A DNA stretch of 64,000 nucleotides, taken from contig NZ_CP031115.1 in NCBI RefSeq assembly GCF_003568865.1, positions 2,232,001 through 2,296,000 on the forward strand, read 5' to 3'. Made by a program: the position numbers and the translations under genes. The notes under the pieces were generated by a model. It did not search any database, was not told the DNA's origin, and worked only from the letters and a program-made list of their open reading frames with translations. Origin of the DNA: Rubrobacter indicoceani. GTDB taxonomy: Bacteria; Actinomycetota; Rubrobacteria; Rubrobacterales; Rubrobacteraceae. Below, one piece after another: positions 7,083-15,206 of the stretch; the stretch's first letter is position 1, and each line of letters starts with the position of its first letter.

Positions 7083-9005
7083 ATGAAGGCAATTATCGCA
7101 AGCAACCTCGTAAAGTTTCACGGAGGGACCGTCAAGGTTCTCTCCGGCGCGACCCTCTCCATCGAGCGTGGCGAGAAGGTCGGCCTTGTCGGGAAGAACG
7201 GCGCGGGTAAGACAACCCTGATGGACCTTCTCTCCGGCGCGACCGAGCCGGATTCCGGGTCCGTCGAGTACGTGAACAATGCCCGCGTCGGCCTGACAAA
7301 CCAGAGCCTCTACGCCGGAGAGGCCGGGAGACGTTCGATTCAGGATGAGATCTCCTCGGCGTTCTCGGGGCTTATGGAGCGCGAGCAGGAGCTGAAAGAG
7401 CTGGAGGCCCGGCTCGCAGAGAGTCCTTCGGCGGGTGTGATCGAACGCTACGGCAGGATGCAGCAGGAGTTCGAGCGCGACGGCGGCTACACCTATCGCG
7501 CCCGCGCGGCCTCGGCCCTCTCCGGCCTCGGGTTCGCCCCGGAGGAGTGGAACCGCCCTGTCGGGTCGTTCTCCGGCGGCGAACAGAGCCGGGTCGCCCT
7601 GGCGAAGCTCCTGCTGGAGGAGCCGGACCTGATCCTTCTAGACGAACCGACCAATCACCTGGACCTCCGGGCCATCGAGTGGCTCGAAGACCTCGTGAAG
7701 AACACGAAGAGCGCGGTCCTGACCGTCTCCCACGACCGCTACTTCCTTGACAACACCGCCACCGCCATCCTTGAACTCGACGAGGGCAGGGTAACGCGCT
7801 TCCCCGGCAACTACACGAGGTACGTCGCCGAGAAGGCCGCCCGCGACGAGCTCCTCGCCAGGCGCGCCAAAGCAAACGCCGAACGCCGGCAGCAGCTGGA
7901 GCGGTTCATCACTAAGTACAAGGCGAAGAACACAAAGGCTCGGCAGGCAAAGAGCAAGCAGAAGCTTCTTGACCGGATGGAGAGGATAGACGCCCCCGGC
8001 AGCCGTGACAGGCGCATGAAGCTCGACCTCGGAAACGACGTGGTGCGCGCCGGACGCGTCGTGCTGGAGTTCGAGAACGCCCGCTTCGGTTACGGAGACG
8101 GTTCTAACGGCGACGGAGAAGCGAAGCCGCTTATCGAGAACCTCGACCTCGTGGTGGAACGCGGCGAGCGGGTCGCGCTGCTCGGGCCGAACGGGACCGG
8201 CAAGAGCACCATCATGCGCCTCGTCAACAGCGAGGAGAGACCCGACGGCGGCTCCGTCCGGCTCGGCCACAACGTAACGCTTGCGTATCAGGATCAGCAA
8301 CTCGCCCGCCTCTCCGACGACAAGACCCTTCTCGAAGAGGTCCGCGACGCTACCGGACTCGACCCGGCGGACGCCCGCGACCTTCTCGGAGCGTTCCTGT
8401 TCTCCGGCAACGACGTTTTCAAGAAGGTCGGCGCGCTCTCCGGCGGCGAGCGCAGTAGGCTGTCCCTTGCGGAGATAGTCGCCGGGGACGCGAACCTGCT
8501 GCTCCTCGACGAGCCGACGAACAACCTCGACATACCCGCCCGCGAGGCTCTTGAGGACGCGCTCCTTGAGTACCCCGGCACCATGTTCTTTATCTCGCAC
8601 GACCGGTATTTTCTGCGGAAGATAGCGACCCGCATCGTCGAGCTCGAAAACAAGCGCCTGACCAACTACCCGGGCGGCTTCGATTATTACCGCTCGCACG
8701 TCCGGCTCGACGAAGCGTCGGGCAAGAACGGCGGCCGCAGGCGCCCGAGGCAGCGCGTCAGGCCGGGGCAGAGCAGGGAGCAGAGCATCCTCGCAACCCG
8801 GCTCGTCGCGGTCGAGGGTGAGATAGACGCCACCGAACGGCGCGTTGGAAAGCTGGAAAGGGACCTTGCCTCCTCGGAGCTGTACTCGGACGGCAGGAAG
8901 TCCCGGGAGGTCGTGCTGGAACACCGGCAGCTCAAGGGCGTTCTCGAGAACCTCTACACCGACTGGGGCGAGCTACTGGAAGAGGCGGAGCGGGCGGGGT
9001 TGTGA
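7083..9005 (+). CDS. ABC-F family ATPase (ribosome-associated)
   Basis: 640 residues with two fused ATPase domains and no membrane segment, the ABC-F layout of translation factors such as EttA/Uup and of antibiotic-protection proteins. Domain 1: Walker A GKNGAGKTT (residues 37-45), signature SFSGGEQSR, Walker B with LLDEPTNHLD. A basic, helical interdomain linker (the P-site tRNA interaction motif, about residues 240-320) follows. Domain 2: GPNGTGKST, ALSGGERSR, LLDEPTNNLD. The C-terminal 70 residues form a charged coiled coil. The frame is open upstream to 6837, but ATG 7083 begins the conserved first strand and follows a TATAAT box. Its stop overlaps the start of the lipoprotein gene (GTGA). 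Confidence 0.9.
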   Translation: MKAIIASNLVKFHGGTVKVLSGATLSIERGEKVGLVGKNGAGKTTLMDLLSGATEPDSGSVEYVNNARVGLTNQSLYAGEAGRRSIQDEISSAFSGLMEREQELKELEARLAESPSAGVIERYGRMQQEFERDGGYTYRARAASALSGLGFAPEEWNRPVGSFSGGEQSRVALAKLLLEEPDLILLDEPTNHLDLRAIEWLEDLVKNTKSAVLTVSHDRYFLDNTATAILELDEGRVTRFPGNYTRYVAEKAARDELLARRAKANAERRQQLERFITKYKAKNTKARQAKSKQKLLDRMERIDAPGSRDRRMKLDLGNDVVRAGRVVLEFENARFGYGDGSNGDGEAKPLIENLDLVVERGERVALLGPNGTGKSTIMRLVNSEERPDGGSVRLGHNVTLAYQDQQLARLSDDKTLLEEVRDATGLDPADARDLLGAFLFSGNDVFKKVGALSGGERSRLSLAEIVAGDANLLLLDEPTNNLDIPAREALEDALLEYPGTMFFISHDRYFLRKIATRIVELENKRLTNYPGGFDYYRSHVRLDEASGKNGGRRRPRQRVRPGQSREQSILATRLVAVEGEIDATERRVGKLERDLASSELYSDGRKSREVVLEHRQLKGVLENLYTDWGELLEEAERAGL

Positions 9006-9856
9006 TCCCGTGCGCGATCCGCGCAGCCGGTCCGTTTGTCGCCCTTGTCTTTCTTTTCCTCACCTCCTGCGCCGCCGAACCGCAGCCCGTAGAACTCGGC
9101 TGGACACCCGATGCCCCCGCCGTCTACCGCGTCAGCGTGGACTCCGGGAGCCGCTTCTCTGGCCCGGTCTCGAACCTCTCCTCCGAAACCCGCCTCGTCG
9201 CGACCCTCGGCGTAACACCCCTCTCTGAAAGCGAGGCGGAGGTCGAGATCCTTGGCCTTGGGGCCTCCACCACCGACGCCCAGGGAGAGGCCGTCGGTCT
9301 CTCCCTGCCGGACACAACCGGCGAGACGGCGACGGTGCGGTTCTCCTCTCCCGGTGTTGTCGAAGGGGTGGAGGGCGGAGACTCTCTTCTCTCGACGGAG
9401 GTTTCGCTGGTCTCGATGGAGGATGTCGTCCGGTCCGTCTTTCCGCCGCTCCCGGAGGGCTCGTTTCTTCCGGCGGACACCTGGACGGGCGGCCTGCCCG
9501 CCCCCTTCCCGAACCTCGGCGAAGACTTTGTCAGGATGCGTTACGTCGTTGACTCCGCTGGAGCGGAACCGGAGGTAACGGGCCGCGAGCTCTCCGTCGC
9601 GCCGAGGCCGTTCGCTACGCAGACGGCGGCGGACGAGGTTCGCGGCGAGGGGCATCTGGACGTGGAGTTTCAGGGGACGCTGGACAGACGCGGCGGCTAC
9701 GGAAGCTCCAGACGCAACGCGACCTTTGAGTCCGACTTCCTGCAGCTCGGGAGCGGCGGTTACGCAAACGGCGGCCTGCGCCTCACCCAGAACCTTGAAG
9801 TAGAGAAGCTCAGCGAGTTCGAGCAGTTCGGTCTGGACGCTGTGCGACCGGGCTAG
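9002..9856 (+). CDS. Putative lipoprotein
   Basis: 284 residues from GTG 9002, overlapping the ABC-F stop by 4 bp. The N terminus has a hydrophobic helix ending in lipobox LTSC with the acylated Cys at residue 23, so the mature protein should be tethered outside the membrane. The rest is polar, beta-rich and cysteine-free, with Ser/Thr/Gly-rich turns, resembling DUF6263-like extracellular domains, though I cannot assign it firmly. Coupling to an ABC-F gene is probably only transcriptional. It is followed by the minus-strand tRNA-Pro gene. Confidence 0.7.
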   Translation: MIPCAIRAAGPFVALVFLFLTSCAAEPQPVELGWTPDAPAVYRVSVDSGSRFSGPVSNLSSETRLVATLGVTPLSESEAEVEILGLGASTTDAQGEAVGLSLPDTTGETATVRFSSPGVVEGVEGGDSLLSTEVSLVSMEDVVRSVFPPLPEGSFLPADTWTGGLPAPFPNLGEDFVRMRYVVDSAGAEPEVTGRELSVAPRPFATQTAADEVRGEGHLDVEFQGTLDRRGGYGSSRRNATFESDFLQLGSGGYANGGLRLTQNLEVEKLSEFEQFGLDAVRPG

Positions 9857-9880
9857 ATAAAAAAGAGTCAGAGAAAAGAG

Positions 9881-9954
9881 TCGGGACGAGAGGATTCGAA
9901 CCTCCGACCTCCTCGTCCCGAACGAGGCGCGCTACCAGGCTGCGCTACGTCCCG
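9881..9954 (-). tRNA. tRNA-Pro (anticodon CGG)
   Basis: Minus-strand cloverleaf with acceptor CGGGACG/CGTCCCG, D-arm GCGC...GCGC, anticodon stem CCTCG/CGAGG with loop TTCGGGA (anticodon CGG, reading CCG), and T-arm GGAGG/CCTCT with TTCGAAT loop. Discriminator A; CCA not encoded. Confidence 0.93.
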
Positions 9955-10050
9955 ACGCCGTAAAGCCCCCGCCTGCGCGGGAGGCGGCCCTGGCGAACCG
10001 CGACGGCTATTATAGCAGCCGCCGTGCGGGTGTCATTGCTCTGTCGAGGG

Positions 10051-11127
10051 TCACGCCGTGATGAAGCGGGCGTCGCGCCCGGCGTACTGTTCGAGCGAGC
10101 CCGCTATCGCCTCGGCGGCGGCGGTCGGGTAGTACGGGTCCGAGGCGATGTCGAGGTCTTCCGGGTTGCTCAGGTGCAGAAGCTCGAGCATCACCGCCGG
10201 GATGTTCGTCTCGCGGAGTATGTCGTACGAGCGTCCAAACTCCCCGATGTCGAAGGTATCGAGGGCGCGGCTGACCCCTCGCTGGATGTACGCCGCGGCC
10301 ATCCTGCCCCGGTGGGAGCGGTAGCCGTGCCGTTCAAAGTAAAACGAGGCGGTGCCGCCGGCTTCGGGGGCCGGGTGGTAGGCGTGGTGGAGGCTTATAA
10401 CCATCCGGGCCTGCGAGGTATTCGCCAGAAAAGCCCGGTCCTCGGGGGAGATCTCCTCGTCCGTATCGCGGGTCAGGAGAACCTCTCTTGCCGGTAGTAT
10501 CTCCGCCAGAGCCTGGGCCACAGCGAGGTTCAGGTCCGCCTCGGCGACGCCGTTCGGGGCGGTGCAGCCGCGCTCGTGGCCCCCGTGAGCTGCGTCTATT
10601 ACGATCACACCACCGAAGAGCTCTTCGTTCTCTGAGAAGTAGCCGTTGTTTTTGTCCGGTATCTGATGCGTGGCCGCGCTCTGCCCGGCGTATGTTCTGA
10701 GCACCCTGAAGACCTCGCCGTCAACGACGCCGTCCGGTTGAAGCCCGGCGTTTCTCTGGAACTCGCGGATCGCCCGCGCCGTTCTTCCGTCGAGCAGCCC
10801 GTTGACCGCACCGGGGTCGAAGCCGATGTCGTTGAGCATCCGTTGCAGTTCGACCACGTCCGACCCGCGAAACGGCGGCTGCCGCAGGTACAGCAGGCGG
10901 CCACCGGCCCGGTATCCGGCCTCTACGAGCTCGCGCCACGTTACCGCCCCCACGGTGCCGTCGGAGAGGATGCCGACCCGCTGCTGGAAGGAGCGCACGC
11001 AGGTTTCGGTCATCTCCCGGAAAACGCCGTCTATACCGCGTCCTCCGAGTTCGTATCCGAGCGCCTGAAGTCGGGTCTGGAGGTCAACGACCTCGCGGCC
11101 GCGGTCTCCCCTGCGCAAGGCGCGCAT
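10051..11127 (-). CDS. CwlM-like N-acetylmuramoyl-L-alanine amidase with two peptidoglycan-binding domains
   Basis: 358 residues without a signal peptide. Two PG_binding_1 repeats occupy about residues 1-70 and 80-150 (DLQTRLQALGY, ELQRMLNDIGF). An Amidase_3 domain follows from about 173: DAAHGGHERG, GVAEADLNLA, ISLHHAYHP and the C-terminal VMLELLHLSN. The Zn-binding His/Glu/His and the catalytic Glu all appear present. The cytoplasmic architecture and the neighbourhood of trxA match actinobacterial CwlM, which in mycobacteria regulates peptidoglycan precursor synthesis instead of cleaving wall. Whether this copy is enzymatic or regulatory is open. It lies downstream of groES and trxA on the same strand, but each of those has its own terminator. 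Confidence 0.82.
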   Translation of the reverse strand: MRALRRGDRGREVVDLQTRLQALGYELGGRGIDGVFREMTETCVRSFQQRVGILSDGTVGAVTWRELVEAGYRAGGRLLYLRQPPFRGSDVVELQRMLNDIGFDPGAVNGLLDGRTARAIREFQRNAGLQPDGVVDGEVFRVLRTYAGQSAATHQIPDKNNGYFSENEELFGGVIVIDAAHGGHERGCTAPNGVAEADLNLAVAQALAEILPAREVLLTRDTDEEISPEDRAFLANTSQARMVISLHHAYHPAPEAGGTASFYFERHGYRSHRGRMAAAYIQRGVSRALDTFDIGEFGRSYDILRETNIPAVMLELLHLSNPEDLDIASDPYYPTAAAEAIAGSLEQYAGRDARFITA

Positions 11128-11237
11128 CTAGCAGCCCCCCCGAAGAGAAGCTCGAAGATGGTCCCGGAATTGTCCGATCCGTTTAGTCAACAAGAGATCA
11201 ACCCCACCACGAGAAGCGCTGCGGCAACAGAAGGCAG

Positions 11238-11266
11238 AACGCCGGGCAGGAAGTGCGCCCGGCGTT
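11238..11266 (-). terminator. Hairpin after groES (probable terminator)
   Basis: Perfect 10-bp inverted repeat AACGCCGGGC / GCCCGGCGTT (11238-11247, 11257-11266) with a 9-nt loop, 37 bp past the groES stop. The following minus-strand sequence (CTGCCTTCTGTTG) is only moderately T-rich, so termination may be partial. Confidence 0.55.
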
Positions 11267-11302
11267 CCGTGTACCGCTGCTCTCTCCCGCTTCGGAGAAA
11301 GT

Positions 11303-11593
11303 CTAGCTCTCGACGACGCCGAGGATATCGTCGGAGTCGAGGATCATGTAGTCCGTGCCTTCGAGGGAGATCTCCGTCCCCGAGTACTTGGCGAAGACGA
11401 TAACGTCGCCCTGCTTGACCTCGACGGCGACGCGCTTGCCGGAATCGTCGAGCTTGCCCTCACCGACCGCTACGACCTCGGCGGTCTGCGGCTTTTCCTT
11501 TGCGGTGTCCGGCAGGACGATTCCGCTGGCGGTGGTCTGTTCGCGCTCGATCAGCTTCACCAGCGCACGTCCACCGAGGGGCTTGAAGTTCAT
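11303..11593 (-). CDS. groES: Co-chaperonin GroES (10 kDa chaperonin)
   Basis: 96 residues, the usual GroES length. It caps the GroEL folding chamber as a heptamer in the cytosol. The N-terminal beta strand ([16 protein letters not shown]), the mobile loop region ([19 protein letters not shown]) and the C-terminal strand with [14 protein letters not shown] are typical. ATG 11593 has AGGAGG nine bases upstream; the frame continues to 11653 but without family similarity. No groEL follows: the next gene is the amidase after a hairpin. A good sigma-A type promoter lies at 11657-11685, and I see no CIRCE operator. Confidence 0.95.
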   Translation of the reverse strand: MNFKPLGGRALVKLIEREQTTASGIVLPDTAKEKPQTAEVVAVGEGKLDDSGKRVAVEVKQGDVIVFAKYSGTEISLEGTDYMILDSDDILGVVES

Positions 11594-11656
11594 AGACTTT
11601 TCCTCCTGTCGTTTTCGATCTTGCCTTCCCGGTTTGCCCGGATTTTTCCGCACGGG

Positions 11657-11685
11657 ATTGTAACCCCGCTTGTTGCTATAAGCAA
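11657..11685 (-). promoter_or_regulatory. groES promoter
   Basis: Minus strand TTGCTT (11685-11680), 17-bp spacer, TACAAT (11662-11657). It lies between the trxA terminator and groES and predicts a leader of about 55 nt. The -35 overlaps the 3' T-run of the trxA terminator region. Confidence 0.65.
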
Positions 11686-11688
11686 TCG

Positions 11689-11715
11689 AAAAGCCGCCGG
11701 GGGTGTCCCGGCGGC
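11689..11715 (+). terminator. Hairpin between trxA and groES, acting on either strand
   Basis: Perfect 9-bp repeat GCCGCCGGG / CCCGGCGGC (11693-11701, 11707-11715) with a 5-nt loop. The minus-strand continuation is TTTTCGATT, so the functional direction is minus, toward groES; as trxA ends at 11735 on the minus strand, this terminates trxA. The strand field records the hairpin only; the T-run shows minus-strand use. Confidence 0.65.
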
Positions 11716-11734
11716 CCCGTCTGAAATAGATTTC

Positions 11735-12046
11735 CTAGAGACCGAGCTGCTGCGAGAGCTGCGCCTTCGGCAGCGCGCCTACGGCCTGCTGGGTGATCTC
11801 CCCACCCTCGAACCGGGCGACGGTCGGGATGGAGGTGATGCTGTAGTTGAGCGTCGTGGTGGGGTTGTCGTCAACGTTGATCTTGACGAACTCCACGTCG
11901 TCGCGGTCCTCGGAGAACTGCTCCAGAACCGGGGCTATGCGCTTGCAGGGCTGGCACCAGGGCGCCCAGAAATCCACTATCACCGGCTTGTCGGCATTGA
12001 GGACGGCCTCCTTGAAGTCGGAGTCCGTTACGTCTTTTACCGCCAT
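11735..12046 (-). CDS. trxA: Thioredoxin
   Basis: 103 residues with the complete thioredoxin fold: VIVDFWAPWCQPCKRIAPVLEQF (shown in part as WCQPC, residues 29-33), then NPTTTLNYSITSIPT with the conserved cis-Pro. It is the cytosolic disulfide reductant recycled by thioredoxin reductase, whose gene is not in the window. The active site is WCQPC instead of the classic WCGPC, which can shift redox potential or partner choice. ATG 12046 is preceded by GGAGGTAGAG. A hairpin with a T-run follows the gene. Confidence 0.93.
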   Translation of the reverse strand: MAVKDVTDSDFKEAVLNADKPVIVDFWAPWCQPCKRIAPVLEQFSEDRDDVEFVKINVDDNPTTTLNYSITSIPTVARFEGGEITQQAVGALPKAQLSQQLGL

Positions 12047-12171
12047 TTGATCTCTACCTCCGTGTCGAGCTTTCTGACCTCGGTCTCGCCGGGGTCTGAC
12101 GACCCACTCCGTTCTATCTGCGAGACCGACTTATTTTACACCCGCGTGTTCCGAACGCCGGACCGGATCCG

Positions 12172-13149
12172 CTAGATGGTCCGGTCGCTTTCGGGCCGCT
12201 GCGGGAGCTTGCCGGAGAGTATCTCCACCTCGACCTGTCCGGCGAGTTCTTCGGCCCTCAGCGGGTCGAATCGGCAGGCTCCGGGCATCTCGGCGTTTGC
12301 GGCGGCGCATCCGGCGGCGAGCCGCGCTGCTTCTACCAGCCCGAGCTTTCTGTGCAGAAGACCGCCTAGAAGCCCGGAGAGGTAGGCGTCTCCGCTGCCG
12401 ATGGTCGCGATCCGCTCGACCATCGGGGCGAGCGCGGAGACGGTGGTTCCGTCCCTGTCCCGGAGGTAGGAGTGTCCCTCGGGCGAGGTTATGCAGGCGC
12501 TTGAAGCCCCAAGCTCCATCATCCGCGAGAGGCCCAGCGAGAAATCCCCCTCCTCCATGAAGTCAAACCCGGCGACGCTCTCGGCCTCATGCTGGTTCGG
12601 GCTGACAAGAGAGGGCCCGGAGCGCAGCGCGGCCTTGAGCAGCGTCGGCGGCGAGTCTACGACCGTGAAGAGGTTTCTTTCTCTGGCCCGGTCCACAAGC
12701 GAAGCAAGGTAGCCTTCGTCGAGGTTCGGGGGGATGCTCCCGGCAAAGACAACGGCGGTCGCGTACTCCATAAGGTACTCGAGTCGCCGGGAGAACTCTC
12801 GGGCCTCCTCGTCTGTGACCTCGGGGCCGTATTCGTTGATCTCGGTCTGAACCCCGTTCATCGGGTCCACTATCGCGACGGAGGTTCTGGATTCCCCCCG
12901 CGTCTCCACGAGGTCGAAGGGTATGGCCGCGTCCGAGAGACCGTCCCTTATGGCGTCTCCGTTTCTCCCCCCGGCGAACCCGGTCGCAAGCACCGGAACG
13001 TTCAGGGCGCGCAGCCCCCGCGCCACGTTGACACCCTTGCCCCCGGCAAGGGAGACGCTGTCCGGAGCGCGGTGGCGATGTCCGAAGGTCAGGCTAGGGA
13101 CGACGAGCGTCCGGGCCATAGCGGCGTTGAGGGTTACGGTAAGTATCAC
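12172..13149 (-). CDS. PfkB-family kinase, 1-phosphofructokinase/tagatose-6-phosphate kinase type
   Basis: 325 residues. Family marks are the N-terminal GGKGVNVARGLRAL and the C-terminal catalytic motif TIGSGDAYLSGLL, where Ser replaces the middle Ala of GAGD, as is common in FruK/LacC enzymes. It should phosphorylate a sugar phosphate with ATP. The frame opens at 13182, but GTG 13149 starts directly at the first strand (ILTVTLNAA) and has GAGGTGGGG about 12 bases upstream. No PTS transporter or aldolase is adjacent, so pathway context is missing. It is a different subfamily from the PfkB kinase at 913-1887. Confidence 0.82.
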   Translation of the reverse strand: MILTVTLNAAMARTLVVPSLTFGHRHRAPDSVSLAGGKGVNVARGLRALNVPVLATGFAGGRNGDAIRDGLSDAAIPFDLVETRGESRTSVAIVDPMNGVQTEINEYGPEVTDEEAREFSRRLEYLMEYATAVVFAGSIPPNLDEGYLASLVDRARERNLFTVVDSPPTLLKAALRSGPSLVSPNQHEAESVAGFDFMEEGDFSLGLSRMMELGASSACITSPEGHSYLRDRDGTTVSALAPMVERIATIGSGDAYLSGLLGGLLHRKLGLVEAARLAAGCAAANAEMPGACRFDPLRAEELAGQVEVEILSGKLPQRPESDRTI

Positions 13150-13261
13150 ACCTGAAGTATCCCCCACCTCTCCGACCATCAAAACCCGGAGGCTGGTAAT
13201 TCAGGTTCGTGCAACCCGCCGGCCGGTTATTCCCGGCTGCGGTAACGCGCTCGGCGGCGCG

Positions 13262-13552
13262 CTATTTCTGCCAGCCGTAACCTCGCTGCGGGTTTTCGCT
13301 CGGGGTTTCCGGGGTTGCGGCTTCTTTTTCGGGTGGGACATCGCCTCTTGCGAGCGATGGTGTTCTCGGGGGCGGCGCGGCATCCGGCGAGGGAGTTTGA
13401 AGGTTTCCCCGGCTTATCACGGCCATGATCTCGTTTGCGTGTTCGCGCACGGTTTCGAGTTTCTCGGCGGCCCGTCTCAAACGCTCGTACTCCTCCACCG
13501 GTACTACAACGTGCGTTCTCTCGCCGCCCTCGTCGACCAGATATCCGGGCAT
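13262..13552 (-). CDS. Small protein with antitoxin-like N terminus, function unknown
   Basis: 96 residues from ATG 13552, with GGAGGAAAAGC directly upstream, an excellent ribosome site. The N-terminal half (GYLVDEGGERTHVVVPVEEYERLRRAAEKLE) resembles the dimerisation/DNA-binding part of Phd/YefM-like antitoxins and related DUFs, followed by a helix; the C-terminal 45 residues are Pro/Glu/Thr-rich and probably disordered. No toxin-like partner gene is next to it, so an antitoxin role is only a suggestion. Confidence 0.65.
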   Translation of the reverse strand: MPGYLVDEGGERTHVVVPVEEYERLRRAAEKLETVREHANEIMAVISRGNLQTPSPDAAPPPRTPSLARGDVPPEKEAATPETPSENPQRGYGWQK

Positions 13553-13766
13553 TGCTTTTCCTCCTGTGATCCCGACCCTCTGAAGGCCGTCTCTCTTGCT
13601 ATGGAAATCGCGGAGCATGTCGCCGACCGACCCCGGGTGAGAACCCCTCTGGTAATGGTACGGGCCGCCGGAACGGGCTGTTGCGGGGCATTTTAAACGG
13701 ACGCCCGGCGCAGCGACATCCGTCCAATGACACAAGGGGCCGGATTCTGCCCGTGCTGCCCCCGGC

Positions 13767-15020
13767 TTAGTTCCAGAGCCGCGAGATGGTGTACCCGACC
13801 TTCTGGAGAACAGAGGCCGCTCTGTAGCCCTCTGAGGCTACGAGGGGGCTCTCGCCGACCGTTTCTCCGTCGACGCTCAGAAACACCGTCCCGAGGCGGT
13901 CTCCCCGCCCGGCTGAGCCCGGCAGCTCTTCCCTGACCTCCACCCGGGTCTCGACGCTGCTTTCGGCCCCGACAAGGGCTTCGATGTCCCGGGCGGCCAC
14001 CAGCGGGACCGACTCCTCCCGACGGTACGGGGGTTGCACCTCCCTGAACTCCTCGTCCCGCTCGACAAGCGCCCGGCGGTCGTAGGCGGCGAAGCCGTAG
14101 TCGAGGATCGAGATCATACCCCCGTACCGGTCTGCGGCGTCGAGTACTACGGCGGTGTAGTCCTCTCCATCCGCCGCCGCCGACCCCACAAGGCTCGGAC
14201 CGGCTCCGGGCGAGGTTCCGGTCTTTACCCCGGTCGCCGCCGGGTACGCATACAGAAGCTCGTTTACGCTGCTGAGCGGTATTTCCCGGTCTTGCGTGGA
14301 GACGACGGCGTACTCGGTGGAAACGATCTCCCGAAAGACGGGCGACTCGGCGGCGGCCCGGGAGAGCGTCGCCAGATCGCGGGCGCTGGAGTGGTGTCCC
14401 CGGGCGTCGAGCCCGGTCGGGTTTGAAAAGCCCGTCTCCGAGAGGCCGAGTCCCTCGGCTTTCCTGTTCATCAGGCCGACGAACTCCTCGACGCCCCGCT
14501 CGCCGCCTCCGCCGCCGACGTGCTCGGCGAGCGCGACCGCGGCGTCGTTGCCGGAGACTATGATCGCGGCTTCGAGCAGTTCCTCGACGCTCAGCACGTC
14601 GCCGGCCTGAAGCCCGGCGTTGCTGTACTCGGGGATGGCGTAGGAGGCAGCGAGGTCCGAGACGCTTACCTCTTCGTCCAGTTCGGCGTTCTCGAGGACC
14701 ACGAGGGCGGTCATGATCTTGGTCGTAGAGGCCATCGGTGCCTGCTGCTCGACGTTCTCTCCGGCGAGGGTTTCCCCGCTCTCCGAGTCAACGATGATCC
14801 ACGAGCGCGCCTCGATGTCCGGCGCCTCAACTTCGGGCGGCAGCCCGGGCCCCGCGTCCGGCCCGGCCCGGCCCCCGCCGTACTGAGCTTCCGCGGCCGT
14901 CGTACTCTGCCCGAGAGCAGCCGGGGTGGTGACGCCCGCCGAGGCCAGCGAGATCATGATCACCGCCAGCATCGGCAGAAACCGCCCCGCCAGCCCCCGT
15001 TTCAAGGCGTCAAAGTTCAA
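13767..15020 (-). CDS. dacA: D-alanyl-D-alanine carboxypeptidase (peptidase S11, PBP5 family)
   Basis: 417 residues. It trims the terminal D-Ala from peptidoglycan stem peptides outside the membrane. Order: signal peptide (hydrophobic PMLAVIMISLASAG, about residues 16-30), catalytic domain with ASTTK (nucleophile Ser), SGN and KTG (in VKTGTSPG), then a C-terminal PBP5-associated beta domain from about residue 300. The extreme C terminus (GYTISRLWN) is short and not an obvious membrane anchor. ATG 15020 directly precedes the basic signal region. The gene is monocistronic and diverges from the thioredoxin-like gene at 15207. Confidence 0.9.
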   Translation of the reverse strand: MNFDALKRGLAGRFLPMLAVIMISLASAGVTTPAALGQSTTAAEAQYGGGRAGPDAGPGLPPEVEAPDIEARSWIIVDSESGETLAGENVEQQAPMASTTKIMTALVVLENAELDEEVSVSDLAASYAIPEYSNAGLQAGDVLSVEELLEAAIIVSGNDAAVALAEHVGGGGGERGVEEFVGLMNRKAEGLGLSETGFSNPTGLDARGHHSSARDLATLSRAAAESPVFREIVSTEYAVVSTQDREIPLSSVNELLYAYPAATGVKTGTSPGAGPSLVGSAAADGEDYTAVVLDAADRYGGMISILDYGFAAYDRRALVERDEEFREVQPPYRREESVPLVAARDIEALVGAESSVETRVEVREELPGSAGRGDRLGTVFLSVDGETVGESPLVASEGYRAASVLQKVGYTISRLWN

Positions 15021-15206
15021 GACGGTGAGGATTATATGGCCTTTTGGATCTCCTGCCGCTCGGTCCCACCTTCGGACTGCTCCGTGTCCGAGGGCGGGTC
15101 GGACTATATAATCGCCTGCGCAGTCGAGGCGAGGTTCGACCTCTACACCGCAAAAGACCGGAGGGCTTACGAAGGTTTTTCCCTACATTCAGCCGGAGTC
15201 CAGACC

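Noticed and set aside
7638-8924. A 428-aa minus-strand frame inside the ABC-F gene
   Set aside because: The ABC-F motifs are complete on the plus strand; the antisense frame is Arg/Val-rich without a domain.
11594-11734. CIRCE operator upstream of groES
   Set aside because: No TTAGCACTC-N9-GAGTGCTAA-like sequence; only a sigma-A promoter is seen.
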